NCBI RefSeq assembly: GCF_021869535.1
Contig: NW_026262712.1
Location: 103,048,140-103,112,139 of the forward strand
DNA: 64,000 nt
From: Mytilus californianus
Taxonomy: Eukaryota; Mollusca; Bivalvia; Mytilida; Mytilidae
Direction of reading: 5' to 3'
Below, one piece after another: positions 54,023-64,000 of the stretch. The notes under the pieces were generated by a model that was not told where the DNA came from, ran no database searches, and saw only the letters and a list, made by a program, of their open reading frames with translations. The position numbers and the translations under genes are program-made. Position 1 is the first letter of the stretch; each line of letters starts with the position of its first letter.

Positions 54023-54160
54023 TTATGTATCTTCCAACTCCTTAATTTCCTTTCCCAAACGTTTTGTTGGTAGAATTTCAGATTCGTCCTTGCGATGGTA
54101 CTGGCGCACTCGAGCTGGAACCATATGACCTAATTTTTCTCCGAATTTTATATTATTGTA
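54023..54160 (-). CDS. Candidate terminal exon, basic protein
   Basis: After an acceptor (GTCTTAG|TAC) a 46-codon minus-strand frame reads NNIKFGEKLGHMVPARVRQY and RKDESEILPTKRLGKEIKE and ends LEDT-stop. It is charged, GC-richer than its surroundings, and starts in phase 0. It looks like the last exon of a nuclear or nucleic-acid-binding protein. Upstream exons were not found between 54.2 and 57 kb. Confidence 0.4.
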   Translation of the reverse strand, partial: YNNIKFGEKLGHMVPARVRQYHRKDESEILPTKRLGKEIKELEDT

Positions 54161-56341
54161 CTAAGACTGTACTAAATATTGAAAATAGGTAAAGGATTAG
54201 GTACATGTAAATAAAGAAAGATGTGTATTTATTCTTGCTGACCATGAAACAAGAAAACGATGTCTGTATGCTAACCCGTTATTTGATATCATATATTTGT
54301 AATATCAGAGCAGAACTTTGTCACTTCAAAATTGAAATATTTGTTCCACTAGATTTTTAAAAAACTTTGGTTATTGTCTAATCCAGACACGTAGGTATGC
54401 TAAAGGCTGAAATATCCTCATTTAAATGAATAACTCGCCCCTTTAGATGTGAAACTCGGTGCGACACATTGCAATTCAAACGAAACAGTTAACTTAAAAA
54501 CCAATTTGGTTGTTATTCTATGATATGAATTAATTTCTATATAAAGGTGGCAGACCACCCATTACTCCCTCCAATTTAGAACGTATGTAAAAGTAGCCCT
54601 ACTCTGACACAAAATAGTGCTTTTGATGTCCTTGTTTACTTAAACTAACCAACAAATTTGCAGAAATGAAACTTTTGGTGAAAGAGAAATATATTTAGAC
54701 CATTTTGAGCCAAAATTTACTTGTCTATGAGTTTGCATTAAAAATTGAGGATTAATGCGCTCCATAGTATACTAATTTAAGATTTCTAGAAAACCAGGGG
54801 TTATTTTTGAAGTACCTCTTTTTGAAGGTCAGTTTTTTTTCTTAGACGGCTTTAACGGTATGTTGAAAATTGGCATGCAGAAAGCTGATACATGTACAAT
54901 TCAGGATATACATGGTTTCTATGAAGTTAAACTTAAGGTAAAATAATTAGAAAGCTGTGAAAATTGCAAAATTTGGTTGAACAGATAGGGATATTTAATT
55001 GGTGGTCTGAAACCTATAAAGTATACGGAAAAAGGTCGCCGAATAGTATATTTTATCTTGAAACTTGTATCTGAAGTCTCAAAATCTGCGACACGGAAAA
55101 CTGAGGAAGAGTGTTTGAGAAAATAGAGCATTTAGCTAGGGACGTCTGCTTCTGCTTGTTGGAAATAGATTATGGGTCATTTTGTTATTCAATTTTTCAC
55201 CGCTTACAACTGTCTGCCTCTTGATTTATTTTATACATTAACTTTTAAGTAACAGTTACTGTTCATTTCATTTTGTTTCGTTTCTTTAAAGTTTTCGTTT
55301 TGTTCGTTTCGTTCCGCTTTTATTCCGTTTCGCACTTTACATGTACCCCGAACGCAATAATGATACGTATGGTCTCTTTTCGCCCGTTTTTCTATTTTTG
55401 TATTTTAATAAAAAATAAAAAAAATAAAACTTTCTAAAAGCGAAATAATCAAAACTGCACGTTAAGTTTAGTACTTTTAAAGTTTGATCAAATATCTAAA
55501 TTATCAAATTTTAAAATGATTTTTAGAATTTTAAAGTTTTAATTATTTGGTGAAAATTTCAAATTTTTTAAAAAATTTGGGAATTTTGATATTTTAAAAC
55601 TTTGATCAAAATTCCAAAAAAACTAAAATTTGAAAACTTTTTAAAACTTTGAATTGATAAGTGTTACACGGACAGGTACCTTCTGTGTACTATATAAATT
55701 GGTGCTAAAAATAAAAATTATTAAAAAAAAAGAAAATTTGATACTTTTTCTTACGTTTCACTTCGCTTCGGAGCAGCCACCCCGTGTCAAACTGTGTCAA
55801 CATCCCGCATGTGGCTTTCTACTTAGTGAATTTAATTTTGATTTAATCTTTTAGGTGAGTCTTCTAAATTACATCCTGTTTGTTGTTGCTATCAACAAAT
55901 GGATAAACTCCACTACAACTCCGGTTTAAAGATTCGGAATCGAAACCCTTCCTTTGTAATATTGTTTTTACTTTTTTAAAATACACAACATCGATATCAA
56001 TAGACTTTTTTCTAATATGACTAAATAGGTTGTGCTTGCTTAACGTCCAATAGCAAAAAATTCAAATGAAAACGGAAAATGTAATATATCAAAGAAACTG
56101 CGAAAAAAATGTGAATAAGTTAAACAGAAACTATCGAAGTTCTGCATTCAATATTAAACTCATAGGACAACTAATGACGAGGTTCCTGACGAGAGACAAG
56201 TACATGGACACGAGGTGGGGTTGAATACGATTTTTTTTTCAAAACTCAACGTTACCCCCTTTTAATCTCGATTAGCGGACTAGCAAAATGAACATAATAG
56301 AGAGAAAAGGCACTCCAAATTTAAAATAAATTAAATGATTA
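54161..56341. other. No supported gene
   Basis: AT-rich. Homopolymer-rich from 55,380 to 55,750. The 70-codon minus-strand frame at 54,919-55,131 and the 66-codon plus-strand frame at 55,654-55,854 lack other support. Confidence 0.45.
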
Positions 56342-56519
56342 GGGAGCTACCATGGTCCTGTCTTTTTTTTTATTAGTTCATCCTGACTTTTTTTACATAG
56401 ATTGTCATCCTGCCTTTTTTTTTGCCAAGTTGCTCATCCTGCCTTTTGTTTACTCAAAACTCCTGTCCTGCCTTTTTTTTCAAATTTCATCCTAGCCCTC
56501 CATAAAAATGGTAGCTCCC
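56342..56519. mobile_element. 178-bp TTA-flanked MITE
   Basis: Ends GGGAGCTACCAT and the complement, with TTA at 56,339-56,341 and 56,520-56,522. The interior repeats 'catcctgcctttttttt' four to five times. TSD and TIR type match the elements at 30.1 and 46.0 kb. Confidence 0.8.
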
Positions 56520-56989
56520 TTACCTAGACAATGAAAATACGTTTATACAAAGAATAATAAAGCGAGCTTAACTGAGATCGTTACAGGACGGCTGATCGAT
56601 ATGAATTCAACTAAAAAAAAAAAAAACCTTTAAAAAGAAGATTCAATTAGGGTACCGTACTGTGCTTGCATATGAATATTTATGAATATTTATGAGTCTT
56701 AATAATAAATTATACGTAAATAAAAAAATAAAAAAGTTTCAACAGTATCAAATGTACAGTTAAACATTAAAATGAAAATATTATTCAGCTTAAGACATTA
56801 CTGTTGAGGTGGCAGCTACGTTATTGCGCGGTCTTCTGGATTGATAAATGGTAGGATAAGAGACCAGGTGTTTCTGCATATGAGTATCGAAAGAGAAACA
56901 GAAAAGCATGATGCGCTTTATATACGGTCAATTTGCTGTACTTAACATTTTAATTTGATCAGGTGATAACTATTTTGTATTTCTTTTGA

Positions 56990-57790
56990 TTCAAGGATTT
57001 TGCAAAAGAGAGGTGAAAGATAACGATCGGACATTTAAACTCACAAGTCGAAAATAAACTAACAACGCCATGGCAAAAAAAAAGGACCAAAAGACAAACA
57101 AAACACAACATAGAAAACTAATGACTGAACAATACGAACTACACCACAACAAAAACCGGGAGTGATCTCAGGTGCCCCGGAAGGGTAAGCGGATCCTGCT
57201 CCACATGTGGCAACCGTCTTGTTGCTCATGTAAGAACAAACCTGGCAATAAGTCTAATTCGGTAGGTGACATTGGGGGAAAGAGGACGGGATTGTGGTAA
57301 CGATAATTAGAACATATCCGTCGTCACCTATGAAACAGGTATTCCTTAACGATAAACCAACTCGTAATGGCGTCCGTAATTTTTTCGTAGGGACGATTTC
57401 AACTTCACCACTTGGGACTCTTGGTTTAATAGCTTCCTTGTGAGCAGCAACCCTCTGTCAAGGAAATCATGATAGGAAACGCAAGCCCTGGAATATCGTA
57501 TCAACTGAGAGATATATACTTCATATGCAGGCGCTGCTGGAATGTTGCTACATAGAAATGGAAAGTTCACAATTGGGAAGCTGAAATCATCTCTTTTGTG
57601 GTTAAGTTTTTGTTCTCAACTGACCCTCATTGTCAATTTATAGATGTAAGTCAAGATATGAGGCAGACCTAACTGTATCTGTTGTATCCTATATTTTAAA
57701 TTCGATGGGATAGATGCTTTTAACATAGTCACCAAACTTTGATTTGTATTTAAAGAGAAGATAGAATAGGTAGTTTCATTATGATTTTGA
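56990..57790 (-). pseudogene. Penelope-like element 3' fragment, RT C-terminus
   Basis: The frame 57,610-57,346 reads RDDFSFPIVNFPFLCSNIPA, then YEVYISQLIRYSRACVSYHD and LLNQESQVVKLKSSLRKNYG. It is the thumb/C-terminal part of a Penelope-like reverse transcriptase, parallel to APSYGVYISQLVRYARLCS of the 48-kb copy but of a different subfamily. Shifted coding-like sequence reaches 57,790. Below it the 3' region has 'gtgatctcaggtgccccgga' and 'gatcctgctccacatgtggc' and ends near 'gcaaaagagaggtgaaagat'. 5'-truncated and non-functional. Confidence 0.7.
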
Positions 57791-57884
57791 AGCCCGACTT
57801 TGATTGCTAATTAAATTGATTGAAACCTGATTGGTTAATCACGCGGGTGTAAATAACACCCCAACCCAGTTCAACTATTTACAA

Positions 57885-58130
57885 TCGAAAAAGGTGTTAT
57901 AAAATCTTTTCCAGCATATGTATTTCATTCAAGATACGGATTGCAGCATTATAATTGTTAAAGTGATGTCAATGTTAATATAAATTAACATTTTGATCTA
58001 TTAGAGGAGGAGGTTCAATTTTCCATTGAAGGGGGTCCAAATGCCATGGGTAAGAAAATGTGCTATAAACAACATATGTTTTACATTTAAGATTGCAGTA
58101 TTATAACTAGTTAATGTGATGTAAAAATGA
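57885..58130 (+). repeat. Tandem unit, left part
   Basis: 'ttcaagatacggattgcagc' and 'attataattgttaaagtgat' recur as 'tttaagattgcagtattata' about 180 bp later. The same unit is seen three times at 60,570-60,900, on the other side of the 2-kb insertion. Confidence 0.6.
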
Positions 58131-58329
58131 AAACAATACGTTATAAATATCATGCTCCTGAAGCGCTTAAATGGTTGTCGTTTGTTGATGTATGTCATAT
58201 TTGTTTTTATACGACCGCAAAAAAATTTTTGTGGTCGTATATTGGTATGACGTTGGCGTCGTCGTCGTCGTCGTCTGGCGTCGTCCGGCGTCGTCCGAAG
58301 ACACATTGGTTTTCGCACTCTAACTTTAG

Positions 58330-59060
58330 TTTAAGTGAATGGATCTCTATGAAATTTTACCACAAGGTTCAATACCACAAAAGAAAGGTTGGGATTGATT
58401 TTGGGGGTTATGGTACCAACAGTAAAGGAATTAGGGGCCAAAAAGGGGCCAAAAATAAGCATTTTTGTAATTTCCAGACATAACTTGTGTGTTAGTGTAT
58501 GGATCTCTCTGACATTGTACCACAAGGTTCCATATCACAAAAGGAATGCTGGGATTGATTTTGGGGGTAATTGCTTCAAAATTTTAGGAATTAGGGGCCA
58601 AAAAAGGGGCAAAAAACAAGCATTTTTCTAGTTTCATGACAATAACTTGTGTGTAAGTGTATGGATCTTTCTGAAATTGTACTACAAGGTTCCATATCAC
58701 AAAGGGAAAGCTGGAATTGAGTTTGGGAGTAATTGCCGAAACGTTTAGGAATTGGGGGGCCAAAAAGGGGCCAAAAATAAGCATTTTTCTAGTTTCCAGA
58801 CAATAACTTGTGTTCAAGTGTATGGATCTCTCTGAAATTGTACTGCAAGGTACCATACCACAAAGGGAAGGCTTGGATTGATGATGGGGGTAATTGCCTC
58901 ATTATTTTAGGAATTAGGGGCCAAAAAGGGGCAAAAAATACATTTTTCTAGTTTCCAGACAATAACTTGTGTTGACAAGTGTATGGATCTCTCTGAAATT
59001 GTACTGCAAGGTACCATACCACAAAGGGAAGGCTGGGATTGAGTTTGGGGGTGATGAATC
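58330..59060 (+). repeat. 160-bp tandem repeat, five units
   Basis: 'atggatctctctgaaattgt' recurs near 58,338, 58,498, 58,659, 58,819 and 58,982, with 'gaattaggggccaaaaaggg' in each unit. Minus-strand and plus-strand ORFs of 64-118 codons over it are repeat artefacts. Confidence 0.85.
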
Positions 59061-59235
59061 ATAAGGGGGTTCAAAAAATTGGGGGGGGGGGGGATTTGTT
59101 TTTTTTTCCTTTTTTTTTTCTTTTAAAATTTTCCATTTTAAGTTGGTTATTTCTGATTTATATTTAAAAGCAAATAATAATGATATGGTAGGAGATACAC
59201 ACCAAACAGGATGTGTAAATTATTATATAATAAGT

Positions 59236-59390
59236 ATTGTGCAATAGCAAGAAATTTTCAATTGCACAGTATTGCACAATAGAAAGAAATATCCAATAGC
59301 ACAATATTGCGCAATAGCAAGAAATTGTCAATAGTACAGTATTGCGCAATAGCAAGAAATATTTAATTGCACAGTATTGTGCAAAAGAAG
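59236..59390 (+). repeat. 35-bp tandem repeat, about 4.4 units
   Basis: 'attgcgcaatagcaagaaat' starts at 59,236, 59,271, 59,306, 59,341 and (partial) 59,376. Confidence 0.9.
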
Positions 59391-59444
59391 ATACTTCGTA
59401 TAAATTGCTTATTTCTTGACCAATTTCAATGGGATTTTATTCTT

Positions 59445-60050
59445 GAATTCTTGGGGTTCTTTAATATGCTGAATCTAACCGTGTATTTAGTTTTTGGAAT
59501 TTGGGCCCCTTTTTAAATTGGTCCACATTGAGGTCCAAAGGGTCCAAAATTAAACTTTGTTTGATTTCATCAAAAATTGAATTATTGGGGTTCTTTGATA
59601 TGCCGAATCTAACCGTGTATTTAGATTCCTAATTTTTGGTTCCGTTTTCAAATTGGTATACATTAAGGTCCAAAGGGTCCAAAATTAAACTTAGTTTGAT
59701 TTTAACAAAAATTGAATTCTTAGGGTTCTTTGATATGCTGAATCTAAACATGTATTTAGATTTTTGATTATGGGCCCAGTTTTCAAGTTGGTCCAAATCG
59801 GGGTCCAAAATTAAACTTTGTTTGATTTCAACAAAAATTGAATATATGGGGTTCTTTGATATGCTGAATCTAACCATGTATTTAGATTTTTGATTTTTGG
59901 GCCCCGTTATCAACTTTGTCCACATTGAGGTCAAAAGGGTCCAAAATTAAACTTTGTTTGATTTCATCAAAGATTGAATTCTTGGGGTTCTTTGATATGC
60001 TGAATCTAACCATGTATTTAGATTTTGGATATTGGACCATAATAGGTGAA
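59445..60050 (+). repeat. 126-135-bp tandem repeat, five units
   Basis: 'ggggttctttgatatgctga' near 59,452, 59,587, 59,722, 59,848 and 59,983, each followed by 'atctaaccatgtatttagat' and 'ggtccaaagggtccaaaatt'. Confidence 0.85.
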
Positions 60051-60247
60051 TGTCCAATTAAAATTTTTTAAGTTCTTAGACCACATTCATTCTGTGTCAG
60101 AAACCTATGCTGTGTCAAATATTTAATCACAATCCAAAAGCAAAGCTGTATCAAGCTTGAATGTTGTGTCCATACTTGCCCCAACTGTTCAGGGTTCGAC
60201 CTCTGCGGTCGTATCAAGCTGCGCCCTGCGGAGCATTTTATTTGTTT

Positions 60248-60530
60248 ATTGATTTGTACATAAATCAAGCCGTTAGTTTTCTCGTTTGAATGGGTTTACA
60301 TTTTTCATGTCCAAGCCTTTTATAGCTTGATATGCGGTATAGATTTTCTTCATTGTTGAAGGCTGTACTGTGACCTGTAGTTGCTAACTTCTAAATCATT
60401 AAGTCTCTGGTGGAAGGTTGTCTTCTTGTTCATTGTTGTCTATCGTACCACATCATCTTATTTTCAAATTGACAAAGTCCTTCATATTTTAGTGTATAGT
60501 TGTCTCATTGGCAATCATACTACTTATGGG
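60248..60530 (+). repeat. Dispersed mussel repeat, right part beyond the 2-kb insertion
   Basis: Continues the interrupted copy: 'ccgttagttttctcgtttga', 'agcttgatatgcggtataga', 'gttgaaggctgtactgtgac' and 'gttgtctcattggcaatcat'. Confidence 0.7.
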
Positions 60531-60569
60531 TATATCTATAATGCCAGAATTATAAGTATCGACAGGATT

Positions 60570-60900
60570 TAGTGGGAGGGGGTTCACTTTTTCCGTGGTA
60601 GGAGGGTCAAACTTTTTTAAGTTCCATGGTTAAGAAAAAGAGTTCCAACTTATGTTTTGCATTCAAGATACTTATTGCAGCACTATAACAAGTTAAAGTA
60701 GTGTCAATGCTATCTAATGTTAAACAAATTGACCTATTAGGGGAGGGGATTCAATTTAACATGGTAAAGGAGGGGGGGGGGGGGGTCAAATACCATGGCT
60801 AAGAAAAGTGTAATCAATATTTTCAACATATGGTTTTCATTTAAGATACTTATTGCAGCATTATAATTAGTTAAGTGAATGTTTAAATGCGTAAAAATGC
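60570..60900 (+). repeat. Tandem unit, right part
   Basis: Two to three copies of the 57.9-58.1 kb unit ('taagatacttattgcagcat', 'ccatggctaagaaaagtgt'), including a poly-G run at about 60,771-60,786. Confidence 0.65.
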
Positions 60901-61025
60901 TTTAATGAATTATGTTGGAAAAGAATTTGTAGCATTTTTAGGTAGCAATTGTTTTTTGACCCCCTTCCATGACAATGTAGACTTCACATTTTCAAATCAT
61001 CATAGATATTCAAACTGCTCCATAT

Positions 61026-61987
61026 AGTATAAAATTGAGAATGGAAATGGGGAATGTGTCAAAGAGACAACAACCCGACCATAGAGCAGACAACAGCCGA
61101 AGGCCACCAATGGGTCTTCAATGCAGCGAGAAACTCCCGCACCCGGAGGCGTCCTTCAGCTAGCCCCTAAACAAATATGTATACTAGTTCAGTGATAATG
61201 GACGTCATACTAAACTCCAAATTATACACAAGAAACTAGAACTAAGAATGATACAAGACTAACAAAGGCCAGAGGCTCCTGACTTGGAACAGGCGCAAAA
61301 ATGCGGCGGGGTTAAACATGTTTTTTGAGATCTCAACCCTCCCCCTATACCTCTAGCCAATGTAGAAAGAACAAACGTACAACAGTACGCACAGTTAAAC
61401 TCAGTTTAAGAGAAGTCCGGGTCAGATGTCAGAATAGGAAACAAAAGAAAATAAACAAAATGACAATAATACATAAATAACAACAGACTACTAGCAGTTA
61501 CTGACATGCCAGCTCCAGACCTCAATTAAACTGATTGAAAGATTATGTCTTCATCATATGAATATCAGGCACAATCCCTCCTGTTAGGGGTTTAGTATTA
61601 TACCTTATAAAATATATGAGAAGAACATAACCCGTGTCATGCCAACAACTGGTGTTAGAATAAATATGTTTAATTCCGATGCAAAGACCCTATAAGTGCA
61701 TCAATATTAAAGCCAAAATATGCAATTTTTAATGACCTGACAACAGTATCGTAACTATATCCCTTCTTAATAAGTCTGTTTAAAGGTTTTGTTAGCTTTT
61801 GAGGTGAATACTGACATTTTTGTGCTTTGTAAAGAATATTACCATAAAAGATTGGATGTGAAATACCCGAACGTATAAGATGTCTGCATGTTGAGTTATA
61901 TTTACGACTGATGTCCTTATACCGATGATAAAATTTAGTAAATGTGTAAACCAATGAAGATTTATACAAAGTTCCATTTATCTTCAC
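61026..61987 (-). mobile_element. Penelope-like element 3' end with RT C-terminus
   Basis: The minus-strand frame 61,987-61,670 reads YTFTKFYHRYKDISRKY, then RHLIRSGISHPIFYGNILYK and SYDTVVRSLKIAYFGFN. TFTKFYHRYKDI matches TFTKFFHRYKYL near the end of the 48-kb reverse transcriptase and then continues further. The 3' region (61,520-61,026) is the long form of the repeat also found alone at 9,357-9,685. Only the last fifth or so of the protein is present, so this is a 5'-truncated insertion. Confidence 0.7.
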
Positions 61988-62087
61988 ACAATAGTTGATG
62001 TAATCTACTAAGAATATCAGCTATCCTTTGTACATCAGTTGACGGCTTCAAAGAGAAGAATTCAATGTCTGCTCTTTCACAAATATT
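61962..62087 (-). CDS. Candidate terminal exon of an unrecognised gene
   Basis: A strong acceptor (TTCATTTTTTCAG) at 62,088 opens a 42-codon frame in phase 0: NICERADIEFFSLKPSTDV, then QRIADILSRLHQLLCED, with a stop at 61,962. It is probably cytoplasmic, because it follows the membrane-spanning segment coded by the exon at 62,407. The stop lies within a few bases of where Penelope similarity begins, so the insertion may have supplied or lie just past the original end. Confidence 0.45.
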   Translation of the reverse strand, partial: NICERADIEFFSLKPSTDVQRIADILSRLHQLLCEDKWNFV

Positions 62088-62406
62088 CTGAAAAAATGAA
62101 TAACATGTACATAGTTTAACCAGGAAATATACATAGGATAGCAATCCACCAAAATATATAAATTAATCACTGTAAGATATTTAACTTTTCTGTTGACCAA
62201 ATATTATTAGTTACATAGTGTGCTAGTGAGCTAATACAATATATATGGGGTCAGTTACGTAATATTTTTCGTTTTTGTTTCTTTTTCAAAATGACATAAG
62301 CCACTCATGCAACGGCACGTAAAAGTCAAATTAACCTTTAGACCAACAAAAAGATATATATACGCTCCATAAAGTTAGACAAACTTACAGACGGAAATAA
62401 ACTCAC

Positions 62407-62598
62407 ATCTTTAAGATATAAACATTCAAATAACCATAATGAAGGTATTGAAATGGTCAATATCACGTGCACCACTGCGAAATTGTTCCAAAACAATTTC
62501 AGTTCACTGCCATCGCGCGTTATGAATCCTTTATGTCCTTTATTATCGTCTGTCCATGTAAATCTTTGATTACAATCTGGTGCAGTAAATCTACAAAT
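62407..62598 (-). CDS. Candidate exon with membrane segment
   Basis: Minus-strand exon bounded by TTCATTTGTAG and a perfect donor (AAAGAT|GTGAGT), ending in phase 0, which agrees with the next exon at 62,087-61,962. It reads FTAPDCNQRFTWTDDNKGH, then KGFITRDGSELKLFWNNF and a hydrophobic stretch (AVVHVILTISIPSLWLFECL) that could cross the membrane. The frame is also open upstream to 62,709 (LTFPLNGICCYNGTRANKAQ), so the exon could be longer. I read it as the end of the outer part plus the membrane helix of a cell-surface protein; family unknown. Confidence 0.45.
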
Positions 62599-62761
62599 GA
62601 AGCTTACTAAGGTCAGTTGGGCTTTATTAGCTCGAGTGCCATTATAACAACATATTCCATTCAAGGGAAATGTCAGCTCCAACATTAGTACAATTTTGTG
62701 CAAATGCAAGCAAGAATTTGTATAGTATAAATTAAGTCTAACTATAATATTTATACTTTAC

Positions 62762-63012
62762 AAAGTCTTGATAGCCGAGTGGTCTAAGTAGTTTATCTAC
62801 TGTTCCATTAGCCTGTAAAGTTGTGAGTTTGAATCCAGTACGCGACAGGTGCGTTCATCTCCAACCTTAATTGACTAGGATTGTAAGTTTTCCTGCAGAA
62901 GATTGTTAGTTCTCTCCGAGCATACCGGTTTTCTCCACCAATAAATACTGACCGCCACGACACAGTCAATAGTGCTGAAAGTGGCGTTAAACATAACAAT
63001 CAATCAATCAAT
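62762..63012 (+). mobile_element. tRNA-derived SINE
   Basis: The head resembles a Leu/Ser-type tRNA with an RNA polymerase III A box (TAGCCGAGTGG, 62,772-62,782) and B box (AGTTTGAATCC, 62,826-62,836). The body has 'tctctccgagcataccggtt' and the tail ends 'gaaagtggcgttaaacataa' followed by (CAAT)n. It cannot fold as a full functional tRNA. I recall this type from bivalves; whether it belongs to the MetaSINE group is unchecked. A truncated relative is at 41,660-41,740. Confidence 0.75.
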
Positions 63013-63289
63013 TGTATGACCGGAGTATTTGGCCTTTATCTCAAGTCCTGGGTTGATTGGCAAATAATCGCAAACAATTTTGTGTTTGCACACATCTGCT
63101 AAATTATTATTGTGTTATATTTATTTGTTTAATAAATATTGATATTGAATATATTTAGAAAAAAAAATTAAAGTCCATTTTAGGCATTTTCATTTAATCA
63201 CATTTTCAGAAATATACCTTGTATTGGAACTTTAAAGTATTAATTAACAAATTAAAAAAGCTTTTTAAAAATGATCTCCTTTTATTGCT

Positions 63290-63420
63290 TTCTATGTCGT
63301 ATGGGTTTTGATTATTGTTTAAGGTCGTACGGTGACCTATAGTTGATAACATCTACGTCATTTAGTCTATTGTGGATAGCTGTCCCATTGACAATCATAT
63401 CACATCCCTTTATTTTATAT
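63290..63420 (+). repeat. Dispersed mussel repeat, copy at 63.3 kb
   Basis: 'tatgtcgtatgggttttgat', 'aaggtcgtacggtgacctat', 'ggatagctgtcccattgaca' and 'atcatatcacatccctttat'. Confidence 0.75.
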
Positions 63421-63594
63421 TGAATATTTAAAATAATTTCATAAAAAAATAAGCGTCCTGAATAAAAAGGTGATGAACTGCATTGCTTTATAAATAAAGT
63501 GGAAAACAATAGTCATGCTTGTTGTGCAATACTATTCATGTTTTCCTTAAATCAGACGCAGACTTCTGAGAGATGAAAAAACGCAGTGTCTTAC

Positions 63595-63701
63595 CATATT
63601 CATTTTGTTATCCAAATGAACTATAAATAGCCTAACACCGCCCTGAGTTGTGATTTTAGATAGTATATAGAATTTAAACGGGGTTGATATGTTATATTTA
63701 T
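63595..63701 (-). CDS. Candidate exon, possibly of the 62-kb gene
   Basis: Bounded by ATATCAG and a strong donor (AATATG|GTAAGA). It reads KYNISTPFKFYILSKITTQG and GVRLFIVHLDNKMNM, alternating strands as in an outer-membrane-facing beta domain. It ends in phase 0, while the 62,598 exon begins in phase 2, so at least one exon between them would be needed. Linkage to that gene is only suggested by strand and order. Confidence 0.3.
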
Positions 63702-64000
63702 CTGATATATTGACTATGATAACGAACATCAATCTAGTTGAAATTGGTGAAAACCTTAATATATTCAATGAAAAGAAAACACAGTCTAGACTATTTTGTA
63801 AGGTGCAAGCTTTTGCTCAGTGTGGAAGGCTCAACTTTGACCATGAGATGATAGACAGCAATATACATGATATCAGCGCTTTTCTGTCGCTTTCGTTTTG
63901 ACTATTAAAATGTACAAGTAGGGACTTTGTTTCCTAATATCTTAATTCACCATATGCCGTCTTTTCAATTCTAGTAAAGAAATATCGATATTGTTGTAAG
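63702..64000. other. Window end, nothing assigned
   Basis: A 70-codon plus-strand frame (63,689-63,901) overlaps the candidate minus-strand exon and is probably chance. Confidence 0.4.

Larger units (their letters stand above)
58207..60238. mobile_element. 2.0-kb element built of minisatellites, 9-bp target duplication
   Basis: Flanked by TATTTGTTT (58,198-58,206 and 60,239-60,247). The left end has a 32-bp palindrome, ATACGACCGCAAAAAAAT and its near-complement (58,209-58,240). The right end has 'gcggtcgtat' inverted at 60,205 followed by 'caagctgcgccctgcggagc'. In between lie a (GTC)n run, five 160-bp units, four 35-bp units and five 126-135-bp units. It interrupts a dispersed mussel repeat ('ttgtcgtttgttgatgtatg' on the left, 'ttgtacataaatcaagccgt' on the right). 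It is non-coding. Confidence 0.7.

Noticed and set aside
58001..58856. Overlapping ORFs of 64-118 codons on both strands
   Set aside because: All are generated by the (GTC)n run and the 160-bp tandem array.
62762..62850. A functional tRNA gene
   Set aside because: A and B boxes are present, but acceptor and anticodon arms do not pair and a SINE body and tail follow.

Overview
The window reads as nuclear DNA of a bivalve mollusc, most likely a marine mussel (Mytilus or a close relative). It is AT-rich and its genes are split by introns. It is packed with dispersed repeats that I recognise from memory as mussel families: the 'ggccgtacggtgacc' repeat, a Penelope-like reverse transcriptase with its 3' region, the 'cgaaacgcgcgtctggcg' repeat and a tRNA-derived SINE. 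There are no operons, rRNA genes or CRISPR arrays. Most of the 64 kb is transposon, repeat and decayed coding sequence.

Layout. 0-2 kb: two poorly preserved minus-strand coding remnants. 2.4-9.7 kb: minisatellites, dispersed repeats and Penelope 3' fragments, several of them inside a terminal-inverted-repeat (TIR) element at 5.6-7.7 kb. 12.0-16.8 kb: a long decayed minus-strand gene with an acidic N-terminal repeat tract, a conserved-looking Trp/Gly-rich domain, a Cys cluster, an NHL propeller and a long C-terminal region. It is broken by stops, frameshifts and one clean 320-bp insertion. 17.4-23.5 kb: a five-exon minus-strand host gene of about 218 codons ending in a C2HC zinc finger, with matching 147-bp tandem arrays downstream and in its first intron. 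24.0-27.0 kb: a PIF/Harbinger element with a dead transposase, preceded head to tail by its own internally deleted derivative. 28.9-30.4 kb: a 200-bp foldback element and a 257-bp TTA-flanked MITE (miniature TIR element).

30.8-38.7 kb: a minus-strand non-LTR retrotransposon of about 7.9 kb. In its own reading order it has a separate SGNH-hydrolase-like ORF, an ORF1 with a PHD finger and a Gln-rich tail, and an endonuclease-reverse transcriptase ORF2. A 476-bp insertion in ORF1 has 124-bp direct repeats, each carrying a hammerhead-ribozyme-like core. 39.4-44.1 kb: an inverted pair of AT-rich repeat units, one holding a 98-bp hairpin insertion at TTAA. 45.2-47.6 kb: a tandem duplication whose second copy holds a 1,286-bp TTA-flanked element, so the first copy preserves the empty site. 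48.2-49.9 kb: a decayed Penelope-like reverse transcriptase. 50-54 kb: scattered candidate exons and a 167-bp tandem array. 56.3-58 kb: a 178-bp MITE and another Penelope fragment. 58.2-60.2 kb: a 2-kb element built of three minisatellites, inserted in a dispersed repeat with a 9-bp target duplication. 61.0-64.0 kb: a Penelope 3' end abutting candidate terminal exons of an unrecognised minus-strand gene, plus a SINE.

No intact transposase or reverse transcriptase was seen, so the mobile elements here are fossils or depend on enzymes supplied elsewhere. The best leads for something undescribed are the NHL-containing decayed gene, the hammerhead-like dimer inside ORF1, and the SGNH ORF that shares a leader repeat with ORF1. 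All protein calls are by eye; no database search was possible.
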